From positions 1-64,000 of the forward strand of contig NZ_RRYV01000001.1 in assembly GCF_014861395.1 (NCBI RefSeq): a stretch of DNA of 64,000 nt, read 5' to 3'. This DNA is from Psychrobacter sp. FME13 (lineage in GTDB: Bacteria; Pseudomonadota; Gammaproteobacteria; Pseudomonadales; Moraxellaceae). The notes below the pieces were generated by a model that worked only from the letters and a program-made list of their open reading frames with translations, searched no databases and was not told the DNA's origin. Of the stretch, positions 31,497 through 41,682 are shown in pieces. The position numbers and the translations under genes are program-made. The stretch's first letter is position 1; each line of letters begins with the position of its first letter.

Positions 31497-33346
31497 TAGG
31501 TACGCTCCCCTTTTGTTAACCACATATCACGCATTGTCTGTCCAGCAATTTGCATCGGATACACATGCTCATTACGATCGACATAAACGTCGATAAATAC
31601 CAGTTTGTCTTTCATAGCCATGGCTTCAGCTAGTTGTGCTTCCATCGTTGCAGGATCAGTAATCTTGATACCTACATGACCATAGCTTTCGGCTAATTTA
31701 ACGAAGTCTGGCAATGAATTCATATATGACTGTGCGTGACGACCTTCATATAGCATGTCCTGCCATTGCTTAACCATACCAAGCTGGGCATTATTCAGGT
31801 TCAAAATTTTAACAGGCAAATTATATTGTAAGCAGGTTGACAGCTCTTGGATATTCATCTGAATAGAGCCTTCACCAGTAATACAAACCACATCACGCTC
31901 AGGATTGGCAAGCTTTGCTGCCATCGCATACGGAAGACCAACACCCATGGTACCAAGACCACCAGAGTTCAACCATTGACGCGGCTCATTATAGGTATAG
32001 TAGAGCGCTGCAAACATTTGATGCTGACCGACATCACTGGTGATAATAGCATTACTGTTAGTCACTTTATCTAGGGCTTGTACAACACTTTGTGGCTTAA
32101 TACCATTATCTGTACTGGTGTCATAACGTAAACCATGACGCTTACGCCATTCATTAATCTGTGACCACCAGTCTAGCAATGCATGCTGCTCAAGCTGTTT
32201 GTCATCACCGACGATATCTAACATATCAGTCAATACTGACTTTACATCGCCAACGATTGGAATATGCGCCAAAATAGTTTTTGAAATCGACGCAGGATCG
32301 ATATCAATGTGGATAATTGTCGCATTAGGGCAGAATTTTTTGACATTATTGGTCACGCGATCATCAAAGCGTGCACCTACTGCCAAAATTACGTCAGCAT
32401 GATGCATGCTCATATTGGCTTCGTACGTACCATGCATGCCCAACATTCCTAAGAACTGACGATCAGAACCAGGGAATGTACCAAGACCCATCAAAGTATT
32501 GGTCACTGGCAAATTTAGGCGATGTGCAAGATCTGTCAACTCTTCGTGAGCTTTGCTCCAAATCACACCACCACCAGCGTAAACAACAGGGCGCTGGGCT
32601 GCTAATAGCGTTTCTACTGCTTTTTTGATTTGACCACTGTGACCTTTTAATGACGGCTGATATGAGCGTATAAATACTTCTTCTGGATATTTATACGCGA
32701 ATTTTTCACTAGGTGCAGTCATGTCTTTTGGCACATCAATAACAACAGGACCTGGACGTCCAGATTGGGCAATATAAAAGGCTTTTTTGACAATCATTGG
32801 GATTTCGCTAGCATGGCGCACTTGAAAGCTATGCTTAACGATAGGACGTGAGACACCAACCATATCTGTTTCTTGGAAGGCGTCTTCACCGATGAGGCTA
32901 CTTGGTACCTGACCTGCGATAACCACCATCGGTACCGAATCCATAAAAGCAGTAGCAATAGCAGTCACTGTATTGGTTGCACCAGGACCTGATGTTGCCA
33001 ATACAACACCTGTATGACCAGTTACTCGTGAATAAGCATCCGCCATGTGACCCGCTGCTTGCTCATGACGCACTAAAACATGCTCAATATTCTCTTGTTG
33101 GAATAAAGCATCATAGATATGAAGAACAGCACCGCCTGGATAACCAAAGATGTATTTGACACCTTCATCCGTTAGCGCCTGCACTAGCATCTCAGCACCA
33201 GACAGCATCACAGGCTGCTGACTACCTTCAGCAAGGCGTTGTTGTTTTTCTTCAAAATTTTTGGCGGCATTACCCGTTTGGGTATGTCCAGTCATATTCG
33301 GACTTTGCGTGGTTTGCGTCACTGTCATCACCTTTATTTTTGGCAA
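31496..33346 (-). CDS. ilvI: acetolactate synthase large subunit
   Basis: Thiamine-diphosphate enzyme that condenses pyruvate with pyruvate or 2-oxobutyrate. Catalytic Glu lies in [20 protein letters not shown] (about 66-85), the FAD/quinone-like segment is [12 protein letters not shown], and the ThDP motif runs [12 protein letters not shown]...LNNAQLG (about 500-528). The 616-residue form has a Gln/Thr-rich leader of about 50 residues not needed for the fold. The start is uncertain: TTG at 33346, ATG at 33328 or later Met codons are possible, and none has a good ribosome-binding site. Confidence 0.93.
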   Translation of the reverse strand: MPKIKVMTVTQTTQSPNMTGHTQTGNAAKNFEEKQQRLAEGSQQPVMLSGAEMLVQALTDEGVKYIFGYPGGAVLHIYDALFQQENIEHVLVRHEQAAGHMADAYSRVTGHTGVVLATSGPGATNTVTAIATAFMDSVPMVVIAGQVPSSLIGEDAFQETDMVGVSRPIVKHSFQVRHASEIPMIVKKAFYIAQSGRPGPVVIDVPKDMTAPSEKFAYKYPEEVFIRSYQPSLKGHSGQIKKAVETLLAAQRPVVYAGGGVIWSKAHEELTDLAHRLNLPVTNTLMGLGTFPGSDRQFLGMLGMHGTYEANMSMHHADVILAVGARFDDRVTNNVKKFCPNATIIHIDIDPASISKTILAHIPIVGDVKSVLTDMLDIVGDDKQLEQHALLDWWSQINEWRKRHGLRYDTSTDNGIKPQSVVQALDKVTNSNAIITSDVGQHQMFAALYYTYNEPRQWLNSGGLGTMGVGLPYAMAAKLANPERDVVCITGEGSIQMNIQELSTCLQYNLPVKILNLNNAQLGMVKQWQDMLYEGRHAQSYMNSLPDFVKLAESYGHVGIKITDPATMEAQLAEAMAMKDKLVFIDVYVDRNEHVYPMQIAGQTMRDMWLTKGERT

Positions 33347-33600
33347 GAAGTAGCATTACTTTATCAAAGAAGACAACAATGTTTACACATGGTTATTCAT
33401 CTCATAAAAATGACTGCTAATACTTATCCATATCAAGAATGTGTACACGCTATATTTCAGTAAGCTTGCCTTTAAGACAACATGCTACTCAAACACGGCA
33501 ATATAGTAAGGTCAGTTATATGACAAGGCTTTATCGATGTACAGTGACAAGATGCGAGTGCATCTATAAAAGACGCTTATTATTAATATCAGCAAGCATT

Positions 33601-33628
33601 TATGGATGTATACATATGGATGTATACA
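33601..33628. repeat. 14-bp direct repeat, two units
   Basis: TATGGATGTATACA occurs twice in tandem (33601-33614, 33615-33628). Each unit contains the palindrome GTATAC. It is in the ilvI upstream region. Confidence 0.8.
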
Positions 33629-33716
33629 GAGGTATTAAAATCGATAGACAAATTAACCCTCATGACCAATAGTACGATGCAATATCGTTAAATATTACAA
33701 TAGGTCCGTTCAGAGT

Positions 33717-33775
33717 ATCTTGTCACGCAATCTTGTCACGCAATCTTGTCACGCAATCTTGTCACGCAATCTTGT
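33717..33775. repeat. 13-bp tandem repeat, 4.5 units
   Basis: The unit ATCTTGTCACGCA is repeated exactly four times (33717-33768) plus seven bases of a fifth. Each unit keeps TTG-N5-CAA, with ends that are complementary, so it may be a repeated protein-binding site, or a slippage-prone microsatellite. It lies about 370 bp upstream of ilvI. Confidence 0.9.
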
Positions 33776-34232
33776 ACCATGCTTAATACAATTGCTAACG
33801 CTATTACTTAGCGTAATTTAAATAATAAGTTTATCTTAGTCATTGTAGACAGATAAGTCCGGAGACAATGTCTATAGTATTGAATAGCTACCATTATATG
33901 CATGCTATTTTTTCTATATCATTATCACAAAGAAAACGAAGCTGCGTAAGCTACCGATAAGTAACCCGTAGTTTTCACTTTCAAGTGCCACGGCAATATT
34001 ATAAAAGCCGCTCACTGACCAATCAACGGCTATTATATTCGACGCTTTGCGCGCTATTGTCAAGCAAAACTTCTAAAGCCTATGCCTAACTATTAGTTAT
34101 TAAATAATATGCATTCATAATGATTATTTGCTAGAATCAAATGCTGGTACATTTTTAGTACCATTCACACACTAAAATGTTATATTGACACATATATACA
34201 CAACTATTTTTTAAATTAAGAGGATTGCTACA

Positions 34233-34736
34233 ATGGCATATGCATCTAAGAAAAATACTGCTGCCAAACTACTTGTCAGTATGAGTGCAGCGTGTATGCT
34301 AATGCTGTCAATGAATGCCAGTCAGGCTGTTCAGGTTTATAAGTCTATCGGTACCCATGGCGAAGTAAAATATAGCCAACATGAACCGCAAAATGGTAAA
34401 AATGTTGAGCTAATCGAATTCCGTAGTGACGGCAGACGAAGCAACGCTGGAGAAATGGCAGGTAAAACAGATCCTAATCAAAACAATAATACCCAAAGCG
34501 CAGAAGAACAGCGAATCGCAGAACTTGAAACACGCCTTAAAGAACAAGATGCACAGGAAAATGCTCAGCGCTGCCAATCACTACGTAACAACTTGACAAA
34601 CCTAAACGTTGGCGGACGTATCTATGAAATGGATGACAATGGCCAACGTCAATATCTAGACGGTCGTGAGATTGAACTCAAACGTGAGCGTGTACAGCAA
34701 GCAATTGACCAATACTGTGCCAACACATCTACCTAG
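34233..34736 (+). CDS. DUF4124-domain exported protein
   Basis: Function unknown. The 167-residue protein has a signal peptide (residues 1-32, ending MNASQA-VQ) and a DUF4124 strand pair just after it (VYKSIGTHGEVKYSQHEP), the normal position for this domain. A Gln/Asn-rich linker and an amphipathic, charged coiled-coil region (EEQRIAELETRLKEQDAQENAQ, about 90-112) follow, then two Cys (about 114 and 162) that may form a disulfide. Periplasmic. A strong AAGAGGATTG site precedes the ATG. Confidence 0.8.
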   Translation: MAYASKKNTAAKLLVSMSAACMLMLSMNASQAVQVYKSIGTHGEVKYSQHEPQNGKNVELIEFRSDGRRSNAGEMAGKTDPNQNNNTQSAEEQRIAELETRLKEQDAQENAQRCQSLRNNLTNLNVGGRIYEMDDNGQRQYLDGREIELKRERVQQAIDQYCANTST

Positions 34737-34760
34737 TTTTTAACTCTTAGTACTGTTTAA

Positions 34761-36533
34761 TTAGTACTTTTCAATCATCAACTCCATAGTATGACGAATG
34801 GCTACAGGCATATCTTGAGCTTGTAGCCCTCGTTGTCCTATCAAAAATCTGTTGTTCTGCTCAGTATTAAAGTGATGAGATTGGCTAATCAATATATCTC
34901 CTGCTAGACCATGTATAAGCACTGCTTGATGCAAACTGCGCATCTCTTTTGCCAGATCTTGTTGTGCAGATAATCCCGCAACGATGCCAGACAACACATC
35001 ACCCATACCGGCCGTTGCCATACCAGCATTACCTACACTGCAGACATAAACCTGTATAGAATCTAAGCATTGCTCTAATATGAGCGAGCCTGCCCCTTTT
35101 AACACCCAGTTTCCACCATACATCTCCGCACACTGCTTTATAGCATGTAATCTATCTGACTCTATCTCCGTTATTGTTTTATTCAGCAATCTAGCCATTT
35201 CACCACTATGCGGTGTCAGTCTAACCTCATTATCAACGCTATAATCTCGTAGATCAGTGACCAATTTATGGCTTTGCATCTGTAGTGTTGCTAAATGATA
35301 GAGTCCATCTGCATCGATAACGATTGGTTTTTTCGATACTATTGCGGCTTGAATATAATTTATAAATAAGGATTGTGCTTTTTCGTCACGACCCAACCCC
35401 ATGCCAATCGCTACCACACTGACATCACTAATTAAACGCTGCACACCTACAGTATCATGTAAATTAATAGTCATTGCATCTGGTAACGAGGTCAATAGCG
35501 CACCATGAAAATCTTCATGACAAGCAACGGTAATCTTACCCGATCCTGTCGCCATCGCACTCGAAGCAGATAGTATCGCGGCTCCGCCCATACCTTGTGA
35601 TCCATCCACACGATTGCCACCGATGATCAATACATGACCATAGCTGCCCTTATAGCTATTTTGACGCCGTGAACTAAGACCATGTCCAGTAGCCATCAGC
35701 TTGGCTACAGGTATAAATTCTTTATGACTCACTTTATATGGTATCAACGGTATATCAATAACCTGTCCGCTATAATCCATACCGTCTTTGGTATGCAACC
35801 CAAACTTGCGTGCAATCAAGCACAAAGTCACGTCAGCTTCTACCGCTACTCGGTCAAACACCTCACCAGTAGAAGCGACCAAGCCACTTGGAATATCCAC
35901 AGCGATAGCCAGTACATTATTTCTTTGAGATAGTTGATTAAAAACACTAATTGCCTGCTTATAAATACCACGAGGTGCACGATCTAAGCCTATACCAAAT
36001 AGTGCATCAATATAAACATCAGACTCAAGAGCGGTTGTATTTATACTACTTTGACTGTCACTATGATCTTCAAATCGTAGATAAGGGCAGCCTTCAGATA
36101 ATGCTATTTTCATAGCCTTACCTGCTTCAGTTATTGGACTTGCAGCATTGGACACTTTCGCCTGACGACTTATATCAAAATCATAATTATCGAAACCAAC
36201 GGTTATTACTTGTACCTGCCAGCCAGCTTGCTGTAGATAATAAGCAATTAACCAACCGTCACCACCATTATTGCCTTTCCCGACCCAAACATTCACTCGA
36301 TACTGAGCAGTATGATGATAAGAAGAGTTAGTAGAGGGCGAAGGAGAACCTAGAGATTTTTGCTCATAAAGCCGTTCAATATGTCGGGTCATTTGCCAAG
36401 CCGCTTGTTGCATTAACCCAAAGCTATCATGACCTTCACCAAACCATGCTTGCTCTATAGCGTAAAGCTGTTTACTGCTATAGAGCGATATAACTCTCTT
36501 TTGACTTGTTAAAAAATGATTTATTACCTGCAT
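34761..36533 (-). CDS. nnr: bifunctional NAD(P)H-hydrate epimerase / dehydratase
   Basis: Repairs damaged hydrated NAD(P)H. The N-terminal epimerase domain (about 15-255) has the GKGNNGGDGWLIAYYLQQAGW loop. The C-terminal ADP/ATP-dependent dehydratase domain (about 285-585) has GGNRVDGSQGMGGAAILSA, VIDADGLYHL, LTPHSGEMARLL and NAGMATAGMGDVLSGIVAG. Length 590, versus 515 in E. coli, because of longer linkers. It is divergent from queG, as in E. coli where yjeF and queG are also neighbours. Confidence 0.94.
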   Translation of the reverse strand: MQVINHFLTSQKRVISLYSSKQLYAIEQAWFGEGHDSFGLMQQAAWQMTRHIERLYEQKSLGSPSPSTNSSYHHTAQYRVNVWVGKGNNGGDGWLIAYYLQQAGWQVQVITVGFDNYDFDISRQAKVSNAASPITEAGKAMKIALSEGCPYLRFEDHSDSQSSINTTALESDVYIDALFGIGLDRAPRGIYKQAISVFNQLSQRNNVLAIAVDIPSGLVASTGEVFDRVAVEADVTLCLIARKFGLHTKDGMDYSGQVIDIPLIPYKVSHKEFIPVAKLMATGHGLSSRRQNSYKGSYGHVLIIGGNRVDGSQGMGGAAILSASSAMATGSGKITVACHEDFHGALLTSLPDAMTINLHDTVGVQRLISDVSVVAIGMGLGRDEKAQSLFINYIQAAIVSKKPIVIDADGLYHLATLQMQSHKLVTDLRDYSVDNEVRLTPHSGEMARLLNKTITEIESDRLHAIKQCAEMYGGNWVLKGAGSLILEQCLDSIQVYVCSVGNAGMATAGMGDVLSGIVAGLSAQQDLAKEMRSLHQAVLIHGLAGDILISQSHHFNTEQNNRFLIGQRGLQAQDMPVAIRHTMELMIEKY

Positions 36534-36743
36534 GATTAACCCTCAACTATTGCCATTCGTCTGTTTCAAGACTACTTTAAAAGCCCATTACTCAAACCTA
36601 CTTACCTTTCTCTATTATTAGCTTAGCAAAAGCTCACTTCAATTTATGTATCAATCTCAGTGAAAGTTTATTTTCTTTTATGCTTGCGCTATAAGCTCAC
36701 TGCCTTATCATAGCGGTATTCACATCAATACCTGCTATCACAC

Positions 36744-37973
36744 ATGAATAATTCATCTAAAACAAACGCATCCACTTCTACAACCAAGAAAGCGACTACT
36801 ACGCCAGTATCCAATGACCTGCCTGACAATCAAATCATGGTTAATAATACCTTAGCGTTTACCAGCACAGTGGATGTCAAACAATGGATTAAAGCCCAAG
36901 CACAAAACTTAGGGTTTGCTGACTGCGGTTTCCTATCCGTGCATCATCCTTTATTTGCAAAACAAATTATAAAATTGCAACAATGGCTAGATAAAGGTTA
37001 TGAAGGGCAATTGCAGTTTATGCATAATAATCATCATTTACGTGCAAACCCTGAACAGCTTGTAGATGGTGCAAAGACCATTATTAGCGTACGTATGGAT
37101 TACCTGAGCCAAGCCCCGAAACCTCGTACGGTTACTGACAACGACCACCCCAATCAAGGTATCATTGCGCGCTATGCTAGAGGGCGTGATTATCATAAGA
37201 CGATGCGTAGTCGTTTGAAACAATTGGCACTCAAAATAGAAGCCATGCTTCCTGAATGGCAGCATCTTGATATCGGATCAGAACAAGATTTTATTTTTAG
37301 GCCTTTTAGTGATTCTGCTCCTATTTTTGAGCGGCCTATTGCCGACGCAGCGGGGCTTGGCTGGACAGGAAAGCATACACTTCTCATCAACAAAAACGCA
37401 GGCTCATTTTTTGTTTTGGGTGAGCTATTTATCAGTCTTAAGTTGCCTGATGACAAACCTATTAAAGAGCATTGTGGTAGTTGTAGCGCTTGTATTGATA
37501 TCTGCCCTACCCAAGCGATTGTTGCACCCTATCAGCTCAATGCCTCAGCCTGTATCTCTTACCTCACGATTGAACACGATGGTATTATTGACACAAAATA
37601 CCGCCGTGCTATTGGTAACAGAGTCTTCGGTTGTGATGACTGCCAACTTATCTGTCCTTGGAATCGCTATGCCAACCTCACACCTGTAGAAGACTTTGCA
37701 CCACGGCATAATCTTGATAGCAGTAGCTTATTGGAGCTGTGGCAGTGGCAAGAAGCTGAATTCATGAAAAAGACCGAAGGTAGTCCACTGAGACGCACCG
37801 GTTATGTGAATTTTTTACGTAATATTGCTATTGCCCTTGGAAACGCAAATGCTAATACAGAAACCATTACTCAATTACAGTCGAAACTGGGTCTGCATAA
37901 TGAGATGCTTGATGAGCATATACTTTGGGCCATAGCTGAGCAGCAAGAAAAATTAAAGACGATTACGTCTTAG
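36744..37973 (+). CDS. queG: epoxyqueuosine reductase
   Basis: Cobalamin-dependent enzyme that makes queuosine from epoxyqueuosine in tRNA. Two [4Fe-4S] sets are visible, CGSCSACIDICPTQAI (about 247-262) and CDDCQLICPWN (about 298-308). The N-terminal part has the ARGRDYHKTMRSRLKQL segment and the conserved ADAAGLGWTGKHTLLIN. At 409 residues it has an additional Thr/Asn-rich N-terminus of about 40 residues. Closed by the terminator at 38007-38041. Confidence 0.95.
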   Translation: MNNSSKTNASTSTTKKATTTPVSNDLPDNQIMVNNTLAFTSTVDVKQWIKAQAQNLGFADCGFLSVHHPLFAKQIIKLQQWLDKGYEGQLQFMHNNHHLRANPEQLVDGAKTIISVRMDYLSQAPKPRTVTDNDHPNQGIIARYARGRDYHKTMRSRLKQLALKIEAMLPEWQHLDIGSEQDFIFRPFSDSAPIFERPIADAAGLGWTGKHTLLINKNAGSFFVLGELFISLKLPDDKPIKEHCGSCSACIDICPTQAIVAPYQLNASACISYLTIEHDGIIDTKYRRAIGNRVFGCDDCQLICPWNRYANLTPVEDFAPRHNLDSSSLLELWQWQEAEFMKKTEGSPLRRTGYVNFLRNIAIALGNANANTETITQLQSKLGLHNEMLDEHILWAIAEQQEKLKTITS

Positions 37974-38006
37974 AACTATTTTATCTAAATAAATTTCTAT
38001 CTAAAC

Positions 38007-38041
38007 AAAAAATGCCTCTTATTCATAAGAGGCATTTTTTT
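38007..38041. terminator. rho-independent terminator
   Basis: A 15-bp inverted repeat (38007-38021 with 38026-38040), four-base loop, long T run. Convergent between queG and the LysM gene, so it can serve both. Confidence 0.93.
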
Positions 38042-38073
38042 GACACATGTTTTTGTGCTATTTAGTATGAATG

Positions 38074-38583
38074 TTATGGCTTAGGAATACGCAACACTTG
38101 ACCTGGATAAATCTTATCTGGGTCAGACAGCATGGGTTTATTGGCTTCAAATATTTTCAGATAATCACTGGCTGAACCATAAACTTCTTTAGCAATTTTA
38201 GATAAATTATCGCCAGACTTTACTGTGTACATCGTTGACTCAGGGGCGTCTTCTTCGATATCAATATTATCAATTACTTTCGCAACATTCTGTACATTAC
38301 CAATAGCAATGATTGCTTTTTCGCGGTCTGCTTGTGTCTTCGCCTTACCACTAATTTCAGCAGTATCCGTTGAGCCATTGTATTTGATCTTTAGCTCACT
38401 AATATTTAGATCCTGCTGCTGAACACGACGCAGCAAAATATTTGCTACCGACTGCGCTGAGGGCTCACTGCTTTTGACTGGTGTATTAGCCTCTGCTTTG
38501 GTTTCTGATTTTGCATCATGTTTGTCTTCATCTCGATTAAAAATCTTATCACCGATGTCTTTTGCAAAACTGAACATACCCAT
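38074..38583 (-). CDS. BON + LysM domain protein (YgaU/Kbp-like)
   Basis: Related to E. coli Kbp (YgaU), a potassium-binding protein. The BON domain spans about residues 50-105 (NILLRRVQQQDLNISELKIKY ... NVQNVAKVIDNI) and LysM about 118-167 (YTVKSGDNLSKIAKEVYGSAS ... KIYPGQVLRIP). I use the ATG at 38583 (169 residues): AAGGAG lies 8 bp upstream; the longest in-frame reading would add 22 residues of poor quality. There is no signal peptide, so a cytoplasmic role is likely. Single gene. Confidence 0.85.
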   Translation of the reverse strand: MGMFSFAKDIGDKIFNRDEDKHDAKSETKAEANTPVKSSEPSAQSVANILLRRVQQQDLNISELKIKYNGSTDTAEISGKAKTQADREKAIIAIGNVQNVAKVIDNIDIEEDAPESTMYTVKSGDNLSKIAKEVYGSASDYLKIFEANKPMLSDPDKIYPGQVLRIPKP

Positions 38584-38804
38584 AAACTTACTCCTTAAAG
38601 TATCGTTAATTATTTTAATAGTCTTTATTTTTCTAATAATGAATGCCACTTAGCATCACCATTTTCACTTACTATTATGATTATAAGTAAAATCCAGCAT
38701 GGTAGATAGTAATCGTATGTTGAATAATGTTTATGTGACGTAGCTTATGTTAACATCGCCACTAATCAAATAAACACATCCTTTTTATAAGAAATAATAG
38801 ACAT

Positions 38805-38836
38805 AAAAAAACCGCCTATCTACTAAGATAAGCGGC
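38805..38836 (-). terminator. terminator of acpP
   Basis: On the minus strand CCGCTTATCT, four bases, AGATAGGCGG (with one T-G pair) is followed by seven T. It lies about 30 bp after the acpP stop. Confidence 0.85.
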
Positions 38837-38864
38837 GATACAAAACTGACTCAGCTATATTAAA

Positions 38865-39101
38865 TTATAGCTGTGCTTGTACATAATCAATTGCTTTTTG
38901 AACAGTCGTTAATTCTGCTGAATCTTCATCAGGAATAGTAATGCCAAAATCGCTTTCAAATGACATAACCAACTCAACTAGGTCTAGTGAATCTGCTCCT
39001 AAGTCTTCCATAAATGAAGCATCGTTGTTGATATCTTCAACATTCATACCTAATTGCTCAGCTACTGCTGCCTTTACTCTTAGCTCGGTATCGTTACTCA
39101 T
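38865..39101 (-). CDS. acpP: acyl carrier protein
   Basis: Carries growing acyl chains on 4'-phosphopantetheine. The 78-residue acidic protein has the attachment motif DSLDLVEL (Ser about 38). Length and the start ([18 protein letters not shown]) match. It follows fabG by 270 bp in the same direction, so it has its own promoter or shares a long transcript. GGAGA lies 6 bp before the ATG. Confidence 0.97.
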   Translation of the reverse strand: MSNDTELRVKAAVAEQLGMNVEDINNDASFMEDLGADSLDLVELVMSFESDFGITIPDEDSAELTTVQKAIDYVQAQL

Positions 39102-39371
39102 GTAGATTTCTCCTTTTTGATCTATTATTTTGACAAATCACTATAGTTCTGCGGTTAGAGTCTATAGTATTGTATATAAAATGAGGTTTTCAGATTAGCC
39201 TGGCTGTCTGAATGCTTTATAACAGCTTATACGTTTTGACTCATGTTTAGCCAAGCCTTGCTATAATACAGGGCTTTGACCTAAAAGTGTCCGTCATTAT
39301 AACACCCTTTATTATAGTTTACACTCGTTCACACAGTTTTTTATTGTCACTATGTAACACTTGTGCGTCAC

Positions 39372-40100
39372 TTACATATACATACCACCATTGACAGGAA
39401 TAACCGCGCCTGTGATGTAGCTAGCCTCATCGCTGGCTAAGAAATATACTGCGGCTGCGATGTCTTCTGGCTGCCCCAAACGGCTGATAGGTACAGCATC
39501 TAACATCGAGTTTAATAGGCGTTCGTCAAGCTCATCAGTCATATCAGTTTCGATCAAACCTGGAGCGACGCAATTGATCGTAACTTGTCGAGACCCGATT
39601 TCGCGTGCTAGGGTACGGCTAAAGCCTTCCACCCCTGCTTTGGTAGCAGCATAGTTAGATTGACCCGCATTGCCCATCTGAGCAACAACAGAGGTAATAT
39701 TGATAATACGACCACGGCGTGCTTTCATCATTCCGCGTACTGCACGTTTACTCATTCTATAAATCGAAGTTAGATTGGTATCGATGACGTTTTCCCAATC
39801 CTCATCTTTCATACGCATGAGTAGTCCATCTTGCGTGATACCCGCATTATTAACCAATACTTGTACCGCACCATAGACGCTTTCAATCTCTTCAAACAGC
39901 TTATCAATTTGCGCAGTATCACGTACATCTAAAACGCGGCCAATACCACCACTATCATGAAGATAACTATTGATAAGCTCCGCACCTTTCTCAGTGGTGG
40001 CTGTGCCAATAACGAAATGACCTTCTTTAGCAAAGCGTTTGGCAACAGCCTTTCCAATACCACGGCTCGCGCCTGTTACTAATGTAATCGTACGGCTCAT
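39372..40100 (-). CDS. fabG: 3-oxoacyl-[acyl-carrier-protein] reductase
   Basis: NADPH-dependent reduction of the beta-keto group in fatty acid elongation. The short-chain dehydrogenase of 242 residues has the TGASRGIGKAVAKRF cofactor motif, NNAG (about 87), the catalytic Ser (ITSVVAQMGNAGQ), YAATK (Tyr about 150) and PGLIETDMT. It overlaps fabD by 4 bp (ATGA). Second gene of fabD-fabG. Confidence 0.96.
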   Translation of the reverse strand: MSRTITLVTGASRGIGKAVAKRFAKEGHFVIGTATTEKGAELINSYLHDSGGIGRVLDVRDTAQIDKLFEEIESVYGAVQVLVNNAGITQDGLLMRMKDEDWENVIDTNLTSIYRMSKRAVRGMMKARRGRIINITSVVAQMGNAGQSNYAATKAGVEGFSRTLAREIGSRQVTINCVAPGLIETDMTDELDERLLNSMLDAVPISRLGQPEDIAAAVYFLASDEASYITGAVIPVNGGMYM

Positions 40101-41065
40101 GATAATAACTCCATTAACTTCTCAAGGCGGGCAGATTTATCGGTAGGATAACTAGTAATTGGTTGTGCTTGACGCTTGGCCAAATTACTTAATACGTTGC
40201 CACTGCCACATTCTATTAAGGTATTAACTTGCTTGTCAGCAAGCTCTTGCATCGTTTTTGACCATAATACTGGTTGGCTCAATTGCTCAGTCAAGGCCTG
40301 TTTGATACCCAATGCACTAGTCTCGACACGTGCATGACGGTTTTGAATAACAGGAATCTCTGCTGATTCAAACTTAATGTCCGCCAATATTTCAGCCAAA
40401 GCACTACTTGCAGGCTCCATAAGTGCACAATGAGATGGGACACTGACCTTTAGAGATATAGATTTCTTGCCAGTATTTTGCACTTTATCTATGACTGCAT
40501 TAACACCGATAGTATTACCTGATATCACTACTTGGCCTGGACTATTGAAGTTAGCTGCGCCAACAATGGCATCATCAACATGCTCAGTTGCTTGTTCACA
40601 CAGGTTTTCAACCCGATTGTCTTCAAGCCCTAATACAGCCGCCATAGCCGTATCAATACCCACAACAGCCTCTTGCATTAGTTGACCACGCTTATGTACC
40701 AACTTTACTGCATCAGCAAGTGATATGACATTAGCAGCACAAAGCGCACTATACTCACCTAAAGAGTGACCAGCTAAATAACAAGGTTTTGTGGTTATTT
40801 TTTGTTGTAAGACACGCCAAATTGCTATGCTAGCCACCAGTAATGCTGGCTGAGTATATTGAGTTTGATTGAGCTTTTCTTCATCTTGACAGATTGCCCA
40901 TAAATCCTCACCCAGTGCCTCGCTCGCTTCGGTGAAAGTATCACGAATTTCTGGATAGGTCTCAGCAAGCTCGCTAGTCATACCAACGACTTGTGATCCT
41001 TGTCCAGGGAAAATTATTGCAATCCGCATGGGCTGCTTGTTTGCCATATCGGGTACAGAGGCCAT
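40097..41065 (-). CDS. fabD: malonyl-CoA:ACP transacylase
   Basis: Moves malonyl groups from CoA to ACP. Signature IIFPGQGSQVVGM (about 17-29), active site GHSLGEY (Ser about 102), late His and Asn in the HARVETSALG and PTDKSARLEKL context. I start at the ATG at 41065 (322 residues), with AAGGAA 8-9 bp upstream; a TTG two codons before is possible. In-frame Met codons further on (MANKQPMRIAI) are alternatives. First gene of fabD-fabG(-acpP). Confidence 0.95.
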   Translation of the reverse strand: MASVPDMANKQPMRIAIIFPGQGSQVVGMTSELAETYPEIRDTFTEASEALGEDLWAICQDEEKLNQTQYTQPALLVASIAIWRVLQQKITTKPCYLAGHSLGEYSALCAANVISLADAVKLVHKRGQLMQEAVVGIDTAMAAVLGLEDNRVENLCEQATEHVDDAIVGAANFNSPGQVVISGNTIGVNAVIDKVQNTGKKSISLKVSVPSHCALMEPASSALAEILADIKFESAEIPVIQNRHARVETSALGIKQALTEQLSQPVLWSKTMQELADKQVNTLIECGSGNVLSNLAKRQAQPITSYPTDKSARLEKLMELLS

Positions 41066-41071
41066 AACCAA

Positions 41072-41499
41072 TATTCCTTATTTAATTGGAAATACTCCTA
41101 AAAATAACGAGACTTGTTATATTATTAGGTACGACTCACAGCCGTTACTTCCGTTATTTATTTGGAAAAATGAACTATCAGTAAACTATACACTGACACA
41201 GTCTATTATTATAGCGGACAACACCTAAACAAGTGCAGCAAAGAATACCGCTAAAATTATAATCATAGATTGTATCAGGTCGTTTTCATATTTACCAAAA
41301 ACTAGAGCTAAAAAAATTTGCGTTTTTACTCTGAAAAATAATAGCAAAAAGCCAAGTTATCTAGCTACATAATATATGATAGCGAAATAACTTGGCTTTC
41401 TTTAGCTCAAAATCCATTGCTGAATAACAGCTAAACAAAAGTAATAATAGTCACCAGTACTATCATTACTTTTGCACTAGCTATTGACCAGCAAACAAA
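41072..41499. other. region between rpmF and fabD
   Basis: 428 bp without a gene. It includes the hairpin at 41346-41399 that ends the rpmF transcript and must hold the fabD promoter. An ORF-like run to about 41228 is not convincing. No plsX or fabH, often found here in other gammaproteobacteria, is present. Confidence 0.45.
41346..41399 (-). terminator. hairpin downstream of rpmF (terminator)
   Basis: Long inverted repeat (AAAGCCAAGTTAT 41348-41360 with ATAACTTGGCTTT 41387-41399), an inner 26-base loop, and a run of T/A on both sides. Position fits the end of yceD-rpmF. Confidence 0.65.
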
Positions 41500-41682
41500 T
41501 TAAGCATCTTGACTTACTTTAAACAATTGACGACCACGGTAAAAACCATCTTTTGTCATGTGATGACGACGATGTTTTTCACCAGTAGTAGCATCTATGC
41601 TCAGCTCAGCCACTTCCATGCGATGGTGTGAACGGCGCATGTCACGACGAGAACGGCTTTTACGACTTTTTTGAACAGCCAT
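41500..41682 (-). CDS. rpmF: 50S ribosomal protein L32
   Basis: Small basic ribosomal protein, 60 residues, starts [20 protein letters not shown] and has the typical [24 protein letters not shown] segment. Cys residues of the zinc-binding type are absent, as in many proteobacterial L32. It is 337 bp downstream of yceD, wider than usual, and a promoter lies in between. Confidence 0.96.
   Translation of the reverse strand: MAVQKSRKSRSRRDMRRSHHRMEVAELSIDATTGEKHRRHHMTKDGFYRGRQLFKVSQDA

Larger units (their letters stand above)
33347..34232. other. 886-bp ilvI upstream region with repeats
   Basis: No gene was identified. It contains a 14-bp direct repeat (33601-33628), a 13-bp tandem repeat (33717-33775) and, near 34020-34065 on the minus strand, a TTGACA followed 20 bp later by TATAAT. 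That spacing is longer than ideal, but this could be the ilvI promoter. A hairpin with AGCCG...CGGCTTTTAT (around 34000-34036, minus) resembles a weak attenuator. No leader peptide rich in Ile, Leu or Val was convincing. The length suggests extensive control of the ilv operon. Confidence 0.45.

Noticed and set aside
33590-33663. Possible 24-codon leader peptide for ilvI attenuation on the minus strand
   Set aside because: The peptide has only scattered Ile/Val/Leu, lacks a ribosome-binding site and is not followed by a good terminator/antiterminator pair.
33439-33672. Open frame of 77 codons upstream of ilvI
   Set aside because: No ribosome-binding site, and it spans the 14-bp direct repeat; probably non-coding.
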